Under the pieces are notes generated by a model. That model was not told the DNA's origin, made no database searches, and worked only from the letters and a program-made list of their open reading frames with translations. A stretch of DNA of 64,000 bases from Cryobacterium melibiosiphilum (GTDB lineage: Bacteria; Actinomycetota; Actinomycetes; Actinomycetales; Microbacteriaceae), in contig NZ_QZVS01000092.1 of NCBI RefSeq assembly GCF_003602235.1, positions 1-64,000 on the forward strand, given 5' to 3'. The translations under genes were made by a program, and so were the position numbers. Positions 36,570-44,430 of this stretch are shown here, one piece after another (position 1 is the stretch's first letter; the number at the start of each line of letters is the position of its first letter).

Positions 36570-37214
36570 ATGGCTGGTGAACGTATGATTCCGCTGCTGC
36601 CGTGCGCGTCGATCGACGACATGCAGTCGTTCTTCGAGCTGTTCGGCTTCGAGACGACGCATCGGCAGACGAAGCCGAATCCGTACATCTGCTTTCGACG
36701 CGAGGGCATCGACCTGCACTACTTCGGCCTGCCCCAGTTTCGGGCCGCGGACTCCTATGGTTCGTGCGTCATTCTGGTCGACGACACGGAACCCCTCTTC
36801 GAGGTCTTCGCTGCCGGGCTGCGGTCGCGCTTCGGCAAGTTGCCGCAGACCGGGTTCCCCCGCATCACGCGTCCGCGCCGTCGGGCGAACGCCGGCAACC
36901 TCAGCGGATTCAGCCTCGTCGACCCCAGCGGCAACTGGATTCGGGTGATGGCGGCCCCGGCGAGTGGCGACGTGACAGCGGCAGCGGATGCAGCGGCCTC
37001 CGCTGCCGCACTGTCTCCGCTCGCGCGGGCCCTCGCCAACGCGATCGTGCTCGCCGATTCGAAGGGTGACGTGCCCCAGGCGACGAAGATTCTGCGCGGT
37101 GCGTTGGCGCGCGCGGCCGCCGACACCCCGGAGGCCGACCGCGCCGCCGCGGCCGAGTTTCTCACCGAGCTCGACGAGCGCGCCGAACCCGAGGCTCCCG
37201 TCGCCGAACTGTGA
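36570..37214 (+). CDS. VOC family (glyoxalase/bleomycin-resistance-like) protein
   Basis: The protein has an N-terminal vicinal oxygen chelate domain (IPLLPCASIDDMQSFFELFGFETTHRQTKPNPYICFRREGIDLHYFGLPQF, ending in SGFSLVDPSGNWIRVM). A C-terminal helical extension of about 80 Ala-rich residues follows, with SPLARALANAIVLADSKGDVPQATKILRGAL, a TPR-like pair. The metal ligands of active glyoxalases are only partly matched, so a binding role is possible. I chose ATG 36570, with GGAGA about 9 bases upstream. ATG 36555 and 36585 are alternatives. The 3' end is part of a palindrome (37202-37264). Confidence 0.8.
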   Translation: MAGERMIPLLPCASIDDMQSFFELFGFETTHRQTKPNPYICFRREGIDLHYFGLPQFRAADSYGSCVILVDDTEPLFEVFAAGLRSRFGKLPQTGFPRITRPRRRANAGNLSGFSLVDPSGNWIRVMAAPASGDVTAAADAAASAAALSPLARALANAIVLADSKGDVPQATKILRGALARAAADTPEADRAAAAEFLTELDERAEPEAPVAEL

Positions 37215-37264
37215 GTTAAGCATCGGTTTCGGCCCGAAAGCCATGCTCAACTCACAGTTCGGCG
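37202..37264. repeat. 63-bp near-perfect palindrome spanning the VOC stop codon
   Basis: The arms 37202-37223 and 37243-37264 (22 bases each, one mismatch) begin CGCCGAACTGTGAGTT. The centre contains TTTCGGCCCGAAAGCCATG. It overlaps the VOC stop codon and ends 8 bases before the stop of the convergent beta-glucosidase gene, so it can form a stem for both transcripts. Its inner motif matches that of the inverted repeat at 16065-16149. Confidence 0.8.
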
Positions 37265-37271
37265 AAGGGGA

Positions 37272-38444
37272 CTACGGGAGGGCGTTCGCGCGGGCGACGG
37301 TGCCGAGCCAGGCGAGGCTCGGCTTCGGGGTGCGCACGAAGGTCTCCCGGTCGACGGCGATGAGGCCGAAGGTCGGGCGGAATCCGCTGGCCCACTCGTA
37401 GTTGTCCAGGGCGCTCCAGTGCTCGTAGCCGATGACCTCGATGCCGTCCTCGATCGCGGCGTGGAGGCCGCGGAGGGCGCCGTCGGTGTAGTCGATACGG
37501 CGACTGTCGTCGGCGGTCGCGATGCCGTTCTCGGTCACGAACACGGGCACGTGCTCGGTCAGGTCCCAGGCGGCGCGCACGCCGAGTTCGAGGGCGGGCG
37601 GGAAGTACTCCCAGCCGGTGAGGGTGGTTTCCACGTCATCACGCACGGGGATGGGACCGTCGGGGCCGATGAAGGTGCGCGTGTAGGCCTGCACGCCGAT
37701 GAAGTCGTCGCCGCGGGCGTTCTCGAGGTACCAGTCGTCGCTCGGGTAGGCGTATTCGCGCAGCTTCTCGTCGGCGCCGGGTTCGCCGGTGGAGTGGAAC
37801 GCCTGCGTCGCCACGGTCCAGCCGCTCTTGATGCCGGGGACGCTGGCCAGCACCTCGCGAGATGCCTTGTGGGCGGCGAGCAGGGCATCCGCTACCTGCA
37901 GATCGGGCCGGGGCAGGCCGAACGCGACGAGGTTCGCGGCGGTCTCGCCGCCGGCGAGCATCGCGGCGATGTTCGGCTCGTTGATGGTGACGACGTAGTC
38001 GACGTCGGCAACGATGGGCAGCGCCGTCTCGGTGAACCGGGCGAACAGGCTGGCGGCGTCGGGGTTGCGCCAGAAACCCTGTTCGAACATCCACTGCGGC
38101 ACGGTGAAGTGCAGCAGGGAGACGACCGGGTTGAGGCCGAATTCGCGGGCGGTGTCGACCATGCGGCGGTAGTGGTCGATTTCGGCGCGGGAGACAAAGC
38201 CGGGTTCGGGTTCGATGCGGCTCCATTCGAGGCTGAACCGGTAGGAGGTGAGGCCGGCGTCGGCGAGCAGGCGCATGTCTTCGCGGTAGCGGTGATAGCT
38301 GTCCATGGCGTCGCCGCTGGGTTCGACGATCGTCGTGCCGGCGGCGTGCTCTTTGACCCACCAGTCGTTGTTGGTGTTGTTGCCTTCGACCTGATGGGCG
38401 GCCGTGGCGGCGCCCCAGAGAAATCCGTCGGGAAAAGTGAGCAT
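37272..38444 (-). CDS. GH1 family beta-glucosidase
   Basis: This 390-residue cytoplasmic retaining glycosidase of family GH1 starts FPDGFLWGAATAAHQVEG (the family N-terminus). The acid/base Glu is in VTINEPN, the nucleophile Glu in VFVTENGIA, and SALDNYEWASGFRPTFGLIAVD closes the barrel. It is slightly short for GH1 (usually 440-480 residues). ATG 38444 is preceded by AAGGAAC. It is the last gene of the Opp-type transporter operon, 34 bases after the ATPase gene, so it probably hydrolyses the imported beta-linked oligosaccharide. Confidence 0.94.
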   Translation of the reverse strand: MLTFPDGFLWGAATAAHQVEGNNTNNDWWVKEHAAGTTIVEPSGDAMDSYHRYREDMRLLADAGLTSYRFSLEWSRIEPEPGFVSRAEIDHYRRMVDTAREFGLNPVVSLLHFTVPQWMFEQGFWRNPDAASLFARFTETALPIVADVDYVVTINEPNIAAMLAGGETAANLVAFGLPRPDLQVADALLAAHKASREVLASVPGIKSGWTVATQAFHSTGEPGADEKLREYAYPSDDWYLENARGDDFIGVQAYTRTFIGPDGPIPVRDDVETTLTGWEYFPPALELGVRAAWDLTEHVPVFVTENGIATADDSRRIDYTDGALRGLHAAIEDGIEVIGYEHWSALDNYEWASGFRPTFGLIAVDRETFVRTPKPSLAWLGTVARANALP

Positions 38445-38478
38445 GGTGTTCCTTACTATCGGTGCAGATTTCGGAAAG

Positions 38479-40227
38479 TCAGTGCCCCACGGTGGGGTGG
38501 GGAATGGCATCGAGCAGCCGGATCGTGTACTCGTCCCGCGGGTTCTGCAAGACGGATGCCGTAGCCCCCTCTTCGACGACGGCCCCCTGGTTGAGCACCA
38601 TGATCTGGTCGGTGACCAGGCGCGCCGAGAGCAGGTCGTGGGTGATGTAGAGCATGCTCACGCCCCAGGTTTCGCGCAGGCTGTCGAGCAGGGCGAGCAC
38701 CCCGGCGCGCAGGGACACGTCGAGCATCGAGACCGGCTCGTCGGCGATGATCACCTGCGGGTCGCTCGCGAGCGCCCGGGCGATGACCACGCGCTGGCGC
38801 TGCCCGCCCGAGAGCTGGTGCGGCAGCCGGGCCGCGAACTGTTCCACGGGCGTGAGGCCCACGGTTTCGAGCAGTTCGAGCATGCGGCGGCGGGCGTCCC
38901 GCCCCCGCAGCCCCCCGAAGTTCACGATCGGCCGGGTCAGCGTGTATTCCACGGTGTGCAGCGGGTTCAGGGCCGAATACGGGTCCTGAAAGACCATCTG
39001 CACCTCGGTGTGCAGGCGTTTCAGTGACCGGCGTTTGATGCGGTCGACCTGCAGGTCGCCGAAGGTGATCGTGCCGCTCGTGGGGTGTTCGACCCCGGTG
39101 ATCATCTTCGCGATGGTGCTCTTGCCGCTGCCGCTGGCCCCGACGAGCGCCATCGAGGCGCCCGGCTCGAGCGTGAACGACACGTCATTCACGGCCCTCA
39201 CCGGCTTCTCGCCGCGCCGCGGCGGCGGGTAGACCTTCGACACGCCGCTCACCACGATGGCCTCGCGGGCGGCGCGGCCTTCGCGGCGCTGCACGCCCTC
39301 GGTGCCGGCGGCGCGCGCGCGGGCCTCGTCGGAGACCGGCACGAAGTCCGTCTTCAAGTGCGACACCGCGGGCGCACGCTTGGCGCCGCGGGCGGCGAGC
39401 CCGGGCACCTCAACGATCTCGGCGCGCGGGTCGCCGTAGTGGCTGAGCAGCATGCGGGTGTACGGATGCTGCGGCGAGACCAGTACGTCGGCCGCCGGCC
39501 GGTCCTCGACGATCAGGCCGTTGTGCATAACCATGACCCGTTCGGTTACCTCGAGCACCATGCCGAGGTCATGGCTGATCAGCACGGCGGTGAAGCCCTC
39601 CGACTTCTGCAGCTCACGGATGGTGTTCATCACGGCATGCTGCACGAGCACGTCGAGTGCGGTGGTGGGTTCGTCGAAGATCATCAGCTGGGGTTCGAGC
39701 GACAGGGCCAGCGCGATCGACACGCGCTGGCGCATCCCGCCGCTCAGTTCGCCCGAGAACCGGTCGAGCACACCGGCGGGCAGTTCGACCTTGCCGACCA
39801 GTTCGATCGCCCGGGCTTCCCGGTCGCCGCGACCGACGTGGCCGTGCGCGGCGAAGATGTCGAAGAAGTGGTTGCGGATGCTGCGCACCGGGTTGAGCGC
39901 GTTCATGCCCGACTGCAGCACCATCGCAAAGCCGCCCTGGCGTTGCACGCGCAGGTCTTCGTGGCTCATCCCGGCGATATCGACGCCATTGAAGAGGATG
40001 CTGCCCCCGCCGATGCGCGCCGGCGGCTTCGAGAGACCGGTCAGGGCAAACCCGAGTGTCGACTTTCCGGAGCCGCTCTCGCCGACGAGTCCCACGAAAT
40101 CGCCGCGGCCGAGGTCGAAGGTGGCGCCGGAGACGGCGTGCACCGGCTCGCCGCCGGTGGGTTCGTAGACGACCGACAGGTTCTGCACGCTCAAAAGTGT
40201 CGCGGCCTGGGTTTCGGTGGCGCTCAT
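38479..40227 (-). CDS. Opp/Dpp-type ABC transporter, two ATP-binding domains fused
   Basis: This 582-residue protein carries both ATPases of an oligopeptide-type importer in one chain (DppD-DppF fusion). The first domain has Walker A GESGSGKST and signature LSGGMRQRVSIAL. The second, from about residue 320, has GASGSGKST and LSGGQRQRVVIARAL, and each has a DEP Walker B. Oligosaccharide importers of this family exist, for example for cello- and gluco-oligosaccharides in Thermotoga. The GH1 gene downstream and the LacI-type operator upstream favour sugar over peptide. ATG 40227 has AAGGAG upstream and overlaps the permease stop. Confidence 0.93.
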   Translation of the reverse strand: MSATETQAATLLSVQNLSVVYEPTGGEPVHAVSGATFDLGRGDFVGLVGESGSGKSTLGFALTGLSKPPARIGGGSILFNGVDIAGMSHEDLRVQRQGGFAMVLQSGMNALNPVRSIRNHFFDIFAAHGHVGRGDREARAIELVGKVELPAGVLDRFSGELSGGMRQRVSIALALSLEPQLMIFDEPTTALDVLVQHAVMNTIRELQKSEGFTAVLISHDLGMVLEVTERVMVMHNGLIVEDRPAADVLVSPQHPYTRMLLSHYGDPRAEIVEVPGLAARGAKRAPAVSHLKTDFVPVSDEARARAAGTEGVQRREGRAAREAIVVSGVSKVYPPPRRGEKPVRAVNDVSFTLEPGASMALVGASGSGKSTIAKMITGVEHPTSGTITFGDLQVDRIKRRSLKRLHTEVQMVFQDPYSALNPLHTVEYTLTRPIVNFGGLRGRDARRRMLELLETVGLTPVEQFAARLPHQLSGGQRQRVVIARALASDPQVIIADEPVSMLDVSLRAGVLALLDSLRETWGVSMLYITHDLLSARLVTDQIMVLNQGAVVEEGATASVLQNPRDEYTIRLLDAIPHPTVGH

Positions 40228-41147
40228 CGTTTCGCTCCTTCGCGCAGGCGCGGATTGCTGAGGCCGTCGACGCCGAAGTTGATCAGGCTCAGCGACGTCG
40301 CGAGCAGGGAGATGCAGAGTCCGGGAGCGAAGAGCAGAATCCACTGGCCGGTGAGCAGCGCGTTGCTGTTCTGCGCCCAGAACAGCATGGTGCCCCAGCT
40401 GATCGTGGTGGAGTCGCCGAGCCCCAGGAACGACAGCCCGGCTTCGGCGAGAATAGCGGCGGTCGCGGCGCCGAAGAAGCTGCCGACGATGAGCGAGGTC
40501 ATGTTCGGCAGAATTTCGCGGAACACGATGCGGAACGAGCTCTCGCCGCTGAAGATCGCGGCGGTCACGAAGTCGCGGGAGCGCAGCGACTGGGTCTGCG
40601 AGCGCAGCACCCGGGCGCCCCAGGCCCAGCCGGTGATCACCACGACGAGGATGATCATGCCGATGCCGCCGTTCTGCAGGTAGGCGGCGATCACGATCAT
40701 CAGCGGCAGCGCCGGAATCACCAGGAACAGGTTGACGATGAAGTTGATTACGTCGGCGGTGACGTTACGCAGGTAGCCCCAGCTGAGGCCGATCAGCACG
40801 GCGATGATCGTGGAGAACAGGCCGGCTACGAAGCCGACGAACACCGAGACGCGGGCGCCGTGAATGATCTGGGAGAGCACGTCCTGGCCGGCGGCGGTGG
40901 TGCCGAGCAGGTGCGCCGCGGTCATGTCCTCGCTGCGGCCGAAGTCGTTGGCGGTCGGGTCGTAGGGCGCGATCAGCGGGGCGAAGACGGCTCCCAGAAT
41001 GAAGATGCCGAGCATGACGACACCGATGCGGGCCTTCGGAACGCTCCAGATCGTGGTGACCGCGCGCCAGAGCACGGCCAGCGGATGCGCCGGGCCGGCA
41101 ACATCCGTCATCGGCTTCTGGTCGGGACTTTTATCGGTGAGGGTCAT
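40224..41147 (-). CDS. Opp/Dpp-type ABC transporter permease (DppC-like)
   Basis: This 307-residue permease with six helices has a short cytoplasmic N-terminus and the DppC-type segment AHLLGTTAAGQDVLSQIIHGARVSVFVGF after the first helix. The EAA loop is VLRSQTQSLRSRDFVTAAIFSGESSFRIVFREILPN. Start and stop overlap the DppB-like gene and the ATPase gene by 4 bases each (ATGA), giving a fixed-ratio translation unit. Confidence 0.95.
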   Translation of the reverse strand: MTLTDKSPDQKPMTDVAGPAHPLAVLWRAVTTIWSVPKARIGVVMLGIFILGAVFAPLIAPYDPTANDFGRSEDMTAAHLLGTTAAGQDVLSQIIHGARVSVFVGFVAGLFSTIIAVLIGLSWGYLRNVTADVINFIVNLFLVIPALPLMIVIAAYLQNGGIGMIILVVVITGWAWGARVLRSQTQSLRSRDFVTAAIFSGESSFRIVFREILPNMTSLIVGSFFGAATAAILAEAGLSFLGLGDSTTISWGTMLFWAQNSNALLTGQWILLFAPGLCISLLATSLSLINFGVDGLSNPRLREGAKR

Positions 41148-42124
41148 CGTCTCGTCCTCGGGTCCAGGATGCCGTACAGAATGTCGACAATGAAGTTGGC
41201 CAGGAGCACGCTGATCGTGATGATCAGGAAGAGCGCCTGCATGAGCGGAAAGTCCTGGTTGGTGACGGCGGTGTAGAGCAGGTAGCCCACCCCGGGGTAG
41301 GCGAAGACCCGCTCCACGAGCAGCGAACCGCCGACGACACCGCCGAGGGCGAGACCGAAGCTGGTCAGGTTGGGCAGAATGGCGTTGCGGGCGGCGTAGC
41401 GGATGGCCACGGTGCGGGGCCTCAGCCCGTTGGCCTCCGCAAAGGTCACGTAGTCGTCACCGAGGGTGTTGATCATGGTGCTGCGCATGCCGAGGATCCA
41501 GCCGCCGAGCGAGGTGATCAGGATCGTGGTGGCCGGCAGGATCGCATGGTAGATCGCGTCGAGCAGAAACTCGACCGAGAATTCGGGGGTCGTGCCGCGG
41601 CCGTAGGCGCCGCTGGTGGGAAACCAGCCGGCGACGTAGCCGAGGAAGAAGAGCAACAGCAGCGCGGTCCAGAAGTAGGGGAACGCGCTCGCGAAGGTGC
41701 CGCCGACGGTGGGGAGGGTGTCGAGCCAGGTGCCGCGTTTCCAGGCGGCGAGCACGCCGAGCAGGGTGCCGAAGATGAAGGCGATGATCGTGACGAGGCC
41801 GACGAGCACGAGGGTCCACGGCAGGGCCGCGGCGACGAGGCCGGCGACGGGCTGCGGGAAGAAGGTGTACGAGACCCCGAAATCGAAGGTGGCGACGTTG
41901 CCGAGGTACTGCAGGTACTGGTCGAACATGCTGCCGGTCGGCACGCCGAGTTGCGCCTCGACGGCGGCCCGGGTCGCGGGGCTGACCGGGCCGTTCTGGG
42001 CGAGTTTGGCGAGGGCGGCATCCGCTGGTGACCCCGGCATCAGCCGGGGCAGCAGAAAGTTCAGCGTGACGGCGGCCCACAGGGTGAGCAGCAGGAGGCC
42101 GAGTTTGGTGAACACAAAGCGCAC
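41144..42124 (-). CDS. Opp/Dpp-type ABC transporter permease (DppB-like)
   Basis: This 326-residue permease has the DppB-like N-terminus (FVFTKLGLLLLTLWAAVTLNFLLPRLMPGSP). A long external loop and the EAA-type region TMINTLGDDYVTFAEANGLRPRTVAIRYAARNAILP follow. It is separated from the binding-protein gene by 101 bases holding stem-loops, and then overlaps the next permease. Transport direction is import. Substrate choice rests on the binding protein and context. Confidence 0.95.
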   Translation of the reverse strand: MRFVFTKLGLLLLTLWAAVTLNFLLPRLMPGSPADAALAKLAQNGPVSPATRAAVEAQLGVPTGSMFDQYLQYLGNVATFDFGVSYTFFPQPVAGLVAAALPWTLVLVGLVTIIAFIFGTLLGVLAAWKRGTWLDTLPTVGGTFASAFPYFWTALLLLFFLGYVAGWFPTSGAYGRGTTPEFSVEFLLDAIYHAILPATTILITSLGGWILGMRSTMINTLGDDYVTFAEANGLRPRTVAIRYAARNAILPNLTSFGLALGGVVGGSLLVERVFAYPGVGYLLYTAVTNQDFPLMQALFLIITISVLLANFIVDILYGILDPRTRR

Positions 42125-42151
42125 GGGGACAGCACCTTTCTCAGGCTTTCT

Positions 42152-42211
42152 GGGGTTGTGGAGAAACCCCGCTGGGTGGGCCTGCTCTCACCGATGAAGG
42201 GAGAGCAGGCC
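42152..42211 (-). other. Intercistronic stem-loops between binding protein and permease genes
   Basis: GGCCTGCTCTC (42179-42189) pairs exactly with GAGAGCAGGCC (42201-42211). A smaller GGGGTT/AACCCC stem lies at about 42152-42170. Stem-loops after the first gene of ABC operons often protect or partially terminate the mRNA, so that binding protein is made in excess over permeases. That role is inferred here from position. Confidence 0.55.
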
Positions 42212-42225
42212 GTTCAGCGTGCGGG

Positions 42226-43881
42226 TTAGTTGGCCTTCTCGAGGTTGGTCAGGATCAGCAGCGGCGTTGAGTTGTACGTGTTCGGCGGTGCGTAGGGGTT
42301 GTCCTCGCTGGGCCATCCGGTGTAGTTCTCGTCGGAGTAGAGACCCCAGAGGCCGCCGTAGAACATGCTGATCACGGGCAGTTCGTCGTAGACGGTCTGT
42401 TGCAGCTCGGCGGCGATGTCCTTCTGTTCATCCTCATCGGTGGATGCCTTCAGCTCGGCCAGCAGGGCATCCGTCGCCGGGTCACTGAACCGACCGAAGT
42501 TACCCGTCGTCGTGGTGCCGAGCGGGGTGGCGAATTCGCTGTTGAGCAGCAGGTTCATGTCTTGGAACACGCTGCCGGTACCACCGAAGCCGGTGATCGC
42601 CATGTCGAAGTCGCCGGCGCCGAGGGACTCCTGATAGGCGGCGGGCTGCGGCTGGCTGAGGGTCACGTCGATGCCCACGGCACCGAGCTGGGACTGCACG
42701 GTCTGCAGGCCCTGCAGCCAGTCGGTGTAGCCGTTGGCGGTCATGATGTTGATCGCGACCTGGGTTCCGGAAGCGTCGACGAGCTGGTCGCCGTCCATCG
42801 TGTAGCCGGCCGCTTCGAATGCGGCGAGGGCGGCATCGGTGTCCTGGGCGATCTCGCCGCCGTCGGGAAGGTCGTCGCTGAGCCAGGCTTCCTGGTTCGG
42901 AAGCAGCAGGCCGGACTGGCCAGCGGCATCCACGTAGCCCTGTTCGGCGTCGTCGGCGATCTTCTCGCGGTCGAGGGCGAGGCTCAGGCCTTCACGAAAG
43001 TTCACGTCGTTGTAGGGCGCCTTGGTGAGGTTGGGCACCAGGGCGATGGTGCCGCCCGGCGGAAACCAGTACTTGTTGAAGTCGGAGTTGGCGTTGACCC
43101 AGGTGCCCTCGACGTCGGTGATGAACGCGTAGGCCCAGTCATAGCCGTTGTTGACCACGTCGAGCTGGCTGTTCGCGGCCGGCAGGATGAGCTCCTCGAC
43201 GGCGACCTTGTCGGCCTGCCAGTAGTCGGCGTTCTTGGTGAGCGTGTACTGGTTCGGCGTGAAGTCGCCGAGCACGTAGGGGCCGGTCGCGATGGGGTCT
43301 TCATTGGTGAAGGTGAGCGGGTCTTCAACATCGGCCCAGATGTGCTCGGGCACGATGAGCTGCTGGTCGATGATCGACGTGGCGGGCACGTCTTCGGCGA
43401 GCAGGTGGAACACGACGGTGTTGCCCTCGACCTCGAGGCTCTCGATGTGCTGCCAGACGCCCTTGTTGTCGAGCGCCGGCACCTCCTTCATCAGGTTGAA
43501 GGTGAAGAGCACGTCGGCGGGGGTGAACTCGGTGCCGTCAGACCAGGTGACGCCCTCGCGGATCGTGTAGATCAGCGTTTCTGCGTCGACCTGCTCGGCG
43601 CCGGTCGCGAGGAACGGCGTGGACTTGCCGTCGAGGGTGTTGACGACCTGCAGCGGCTCGTACATGTACGTAGCCGTCACGCGCTTGCTGGTTGAGAAAG
43701 GGTTGAAGTTCTTCTCAAAGGTGGGGGATCCGTTGTCGGCCGCGACGAGCATGGAGCCCTCGGTGCCGGAGTTGTCGGATTGGCTGTCGACGTCGATGCT
43801 GCAGGCGCTGGTGGCCAGAACGGCGGCCACGGTCGCGACGGCAAAAACCGTGCGAGTACGACGCCCTCTCGTGTGCTTCAT
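42226..43881 (-). CDS. Opp/Dpp-type ABC transporter substrate-binding lipoprotein
   Basis: This 551-residue SBP_bac_5 protein has a lipobox LATSAC (Cys about 28). GSPTFEKNFNPFSTSKRVTATYMYEPLQVVNTLDGKSTPFLATGAEQVDAETLIYTIREGVTWSDGTEFTPADVLFTFNLM is classic for the family. Peptide, nickel and oligosaccharide binders share this fold. Regulation by a LacI-type operator and the linked GH1 and PF10091-type genes favour an oligosaccharide. ATG 43881 has AAGGAG upstream. The open frame further upstream contains the promoter. Confidence 0.93.
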   Translation of the reverse strand: MKHTRGRRTRTVFAVATVAAVLATSACSIDVDSQSDNSGTEGSMLVAADNGSPTFEKNFNPFSTSKRVTATYMYEPLQVVNTLDGKSTPFLATGAEQVDAETLIYTIREGVTWSDGTEFTPADVLFTFNLMKEVPALDNKGVWQHIESLEVEGNTVVFHLLAEDVPATSIIDQQLIVPEHIWADVEDPLTFTNEDPIATGPYVLGDFTPNQYTLTKNADYWQADKVAVEELILPAANSQLDVVNNGYDWAYAFITDVEGTWVNANSDFNKYWFPPGGTIALVPNLTKAPYNDVNFREGLSLALDREKIADDAEQGYVDAAGQSGLLLPNQEAWLSDDLPDGGEIAQDTDAALAAFEAAGYTMDGDQLVDASGTQVAINIMTANGYTDWLQGLQTVQSQLGAVGIDVTLSQPQPAAYQESLGAGDFDMAITGFGGTGSVFQDMNLLLNSEFATPLGTTTTGNFGRFSDPATDALLAELKASTDEDEQKDIAAELQQTVYDELPVISMFYGGLWGLYSDENYTGWPSEDNPYAPPNTYNSTPLLILTNLEKAN

Positions 43882-43957
43882 TGCGGGAAACTCCTTCGTG
43901 TCGTCATTGACCGTTCGGCTTGGTGGGCGGCCCAGGGCCTGCGCACGTATTACGCCG

Positions 43958-43986
43958 AGTGTATGCGCATACATCACGCATTGCAA
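43958..43986 (-). promoter_or_regulatory. Promoter with LacI-type operator, transporter/GH1 operon
   Basis: On the minus strand TTGCAA (43981-43986), a 17-base spacer and TACACT (43958-43963) form a promoter about 75 bases upstream of the binding-protein gene. The perfect palindrome TGTATGCGCATACA (43960-43973) covers the -10 box and the adjoining spacer. The same arrangement with one base changed in the operator precedes the PF10091-type gene (46023-46051). The likely repressor is the LacI protein at 46076-47179. Confidence 0.8.
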
Positions 43987-44430
43987 GATATTTCTGACAG
44001 CGGATGCCCGGGCACTCGCCCGCGCTCCGTCATCATCCCGTTTGTGTGGCCGGTCTGCACGCCTCGAGCACCGCAGCAGTCACGCAGAGCACCAACTCTG
44101 ACACCTCGCCACCGGCAAGGGGCCATCTCTGACACCTCGTGAGCGAGGTGTCAGAGAACGCCCCATGAATGCCATCTCCGCGCCGCGAGGTGGCAGAGAT
44201 GGTCCCATCAATCGACTTCAAGGGGCCATCTCTGACACCTCACGAAATCCATGGGGCCATCTCTGACACTTCGCTCACGAGGTGTCACAGATGGCCCCAT
44301 GAGCCGTCCTGCCGAGTTTCGCGCCACCGCGAGCCCTGACCAGGAGCGCTGTCTAGAAAACCCAGCCCGCAGCATCCATGCGCCCTTGCCTTGAATCCCT
44401 AGAGCCGTGGAGCCTGTGTGTGCCCCGCCC
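43987..44430. other. Gene-free region between the operon promoter and the PF10091-type gene
   Basis: No open frame here looks coding. Positions 44085-44300 are palindromic repeats. The rest, including 44300-44430 just after the hydrolase stop, shows no recognisable signal. It is one of the two places where the GGGGCCATCTCTGACACC family is found. Confidence 0.55.
44118..44300. repeat. Cluster of GGGGCCATCTCTGACACCTCG palindromes
   Basis: Three palindromic units lie in a row. Unit 1 has 14-base perfect arms TCTCTGACACCTCG (44126-44139) and their inverse (44144-44157). Unit 2 (about 44186-44241) has stems GAGGTGGCAGAGATGGTCCC and GGGGCCATCTCTGACACCTC around a loop containing CGACTTCAA. Unit 3 (44251-44300) has 12-base perfect ends ATGGGGCCATCT/AGATGGCCCCAT. 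Part of unit 3 recurs at 29127-29173. Confidence 0.85.
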
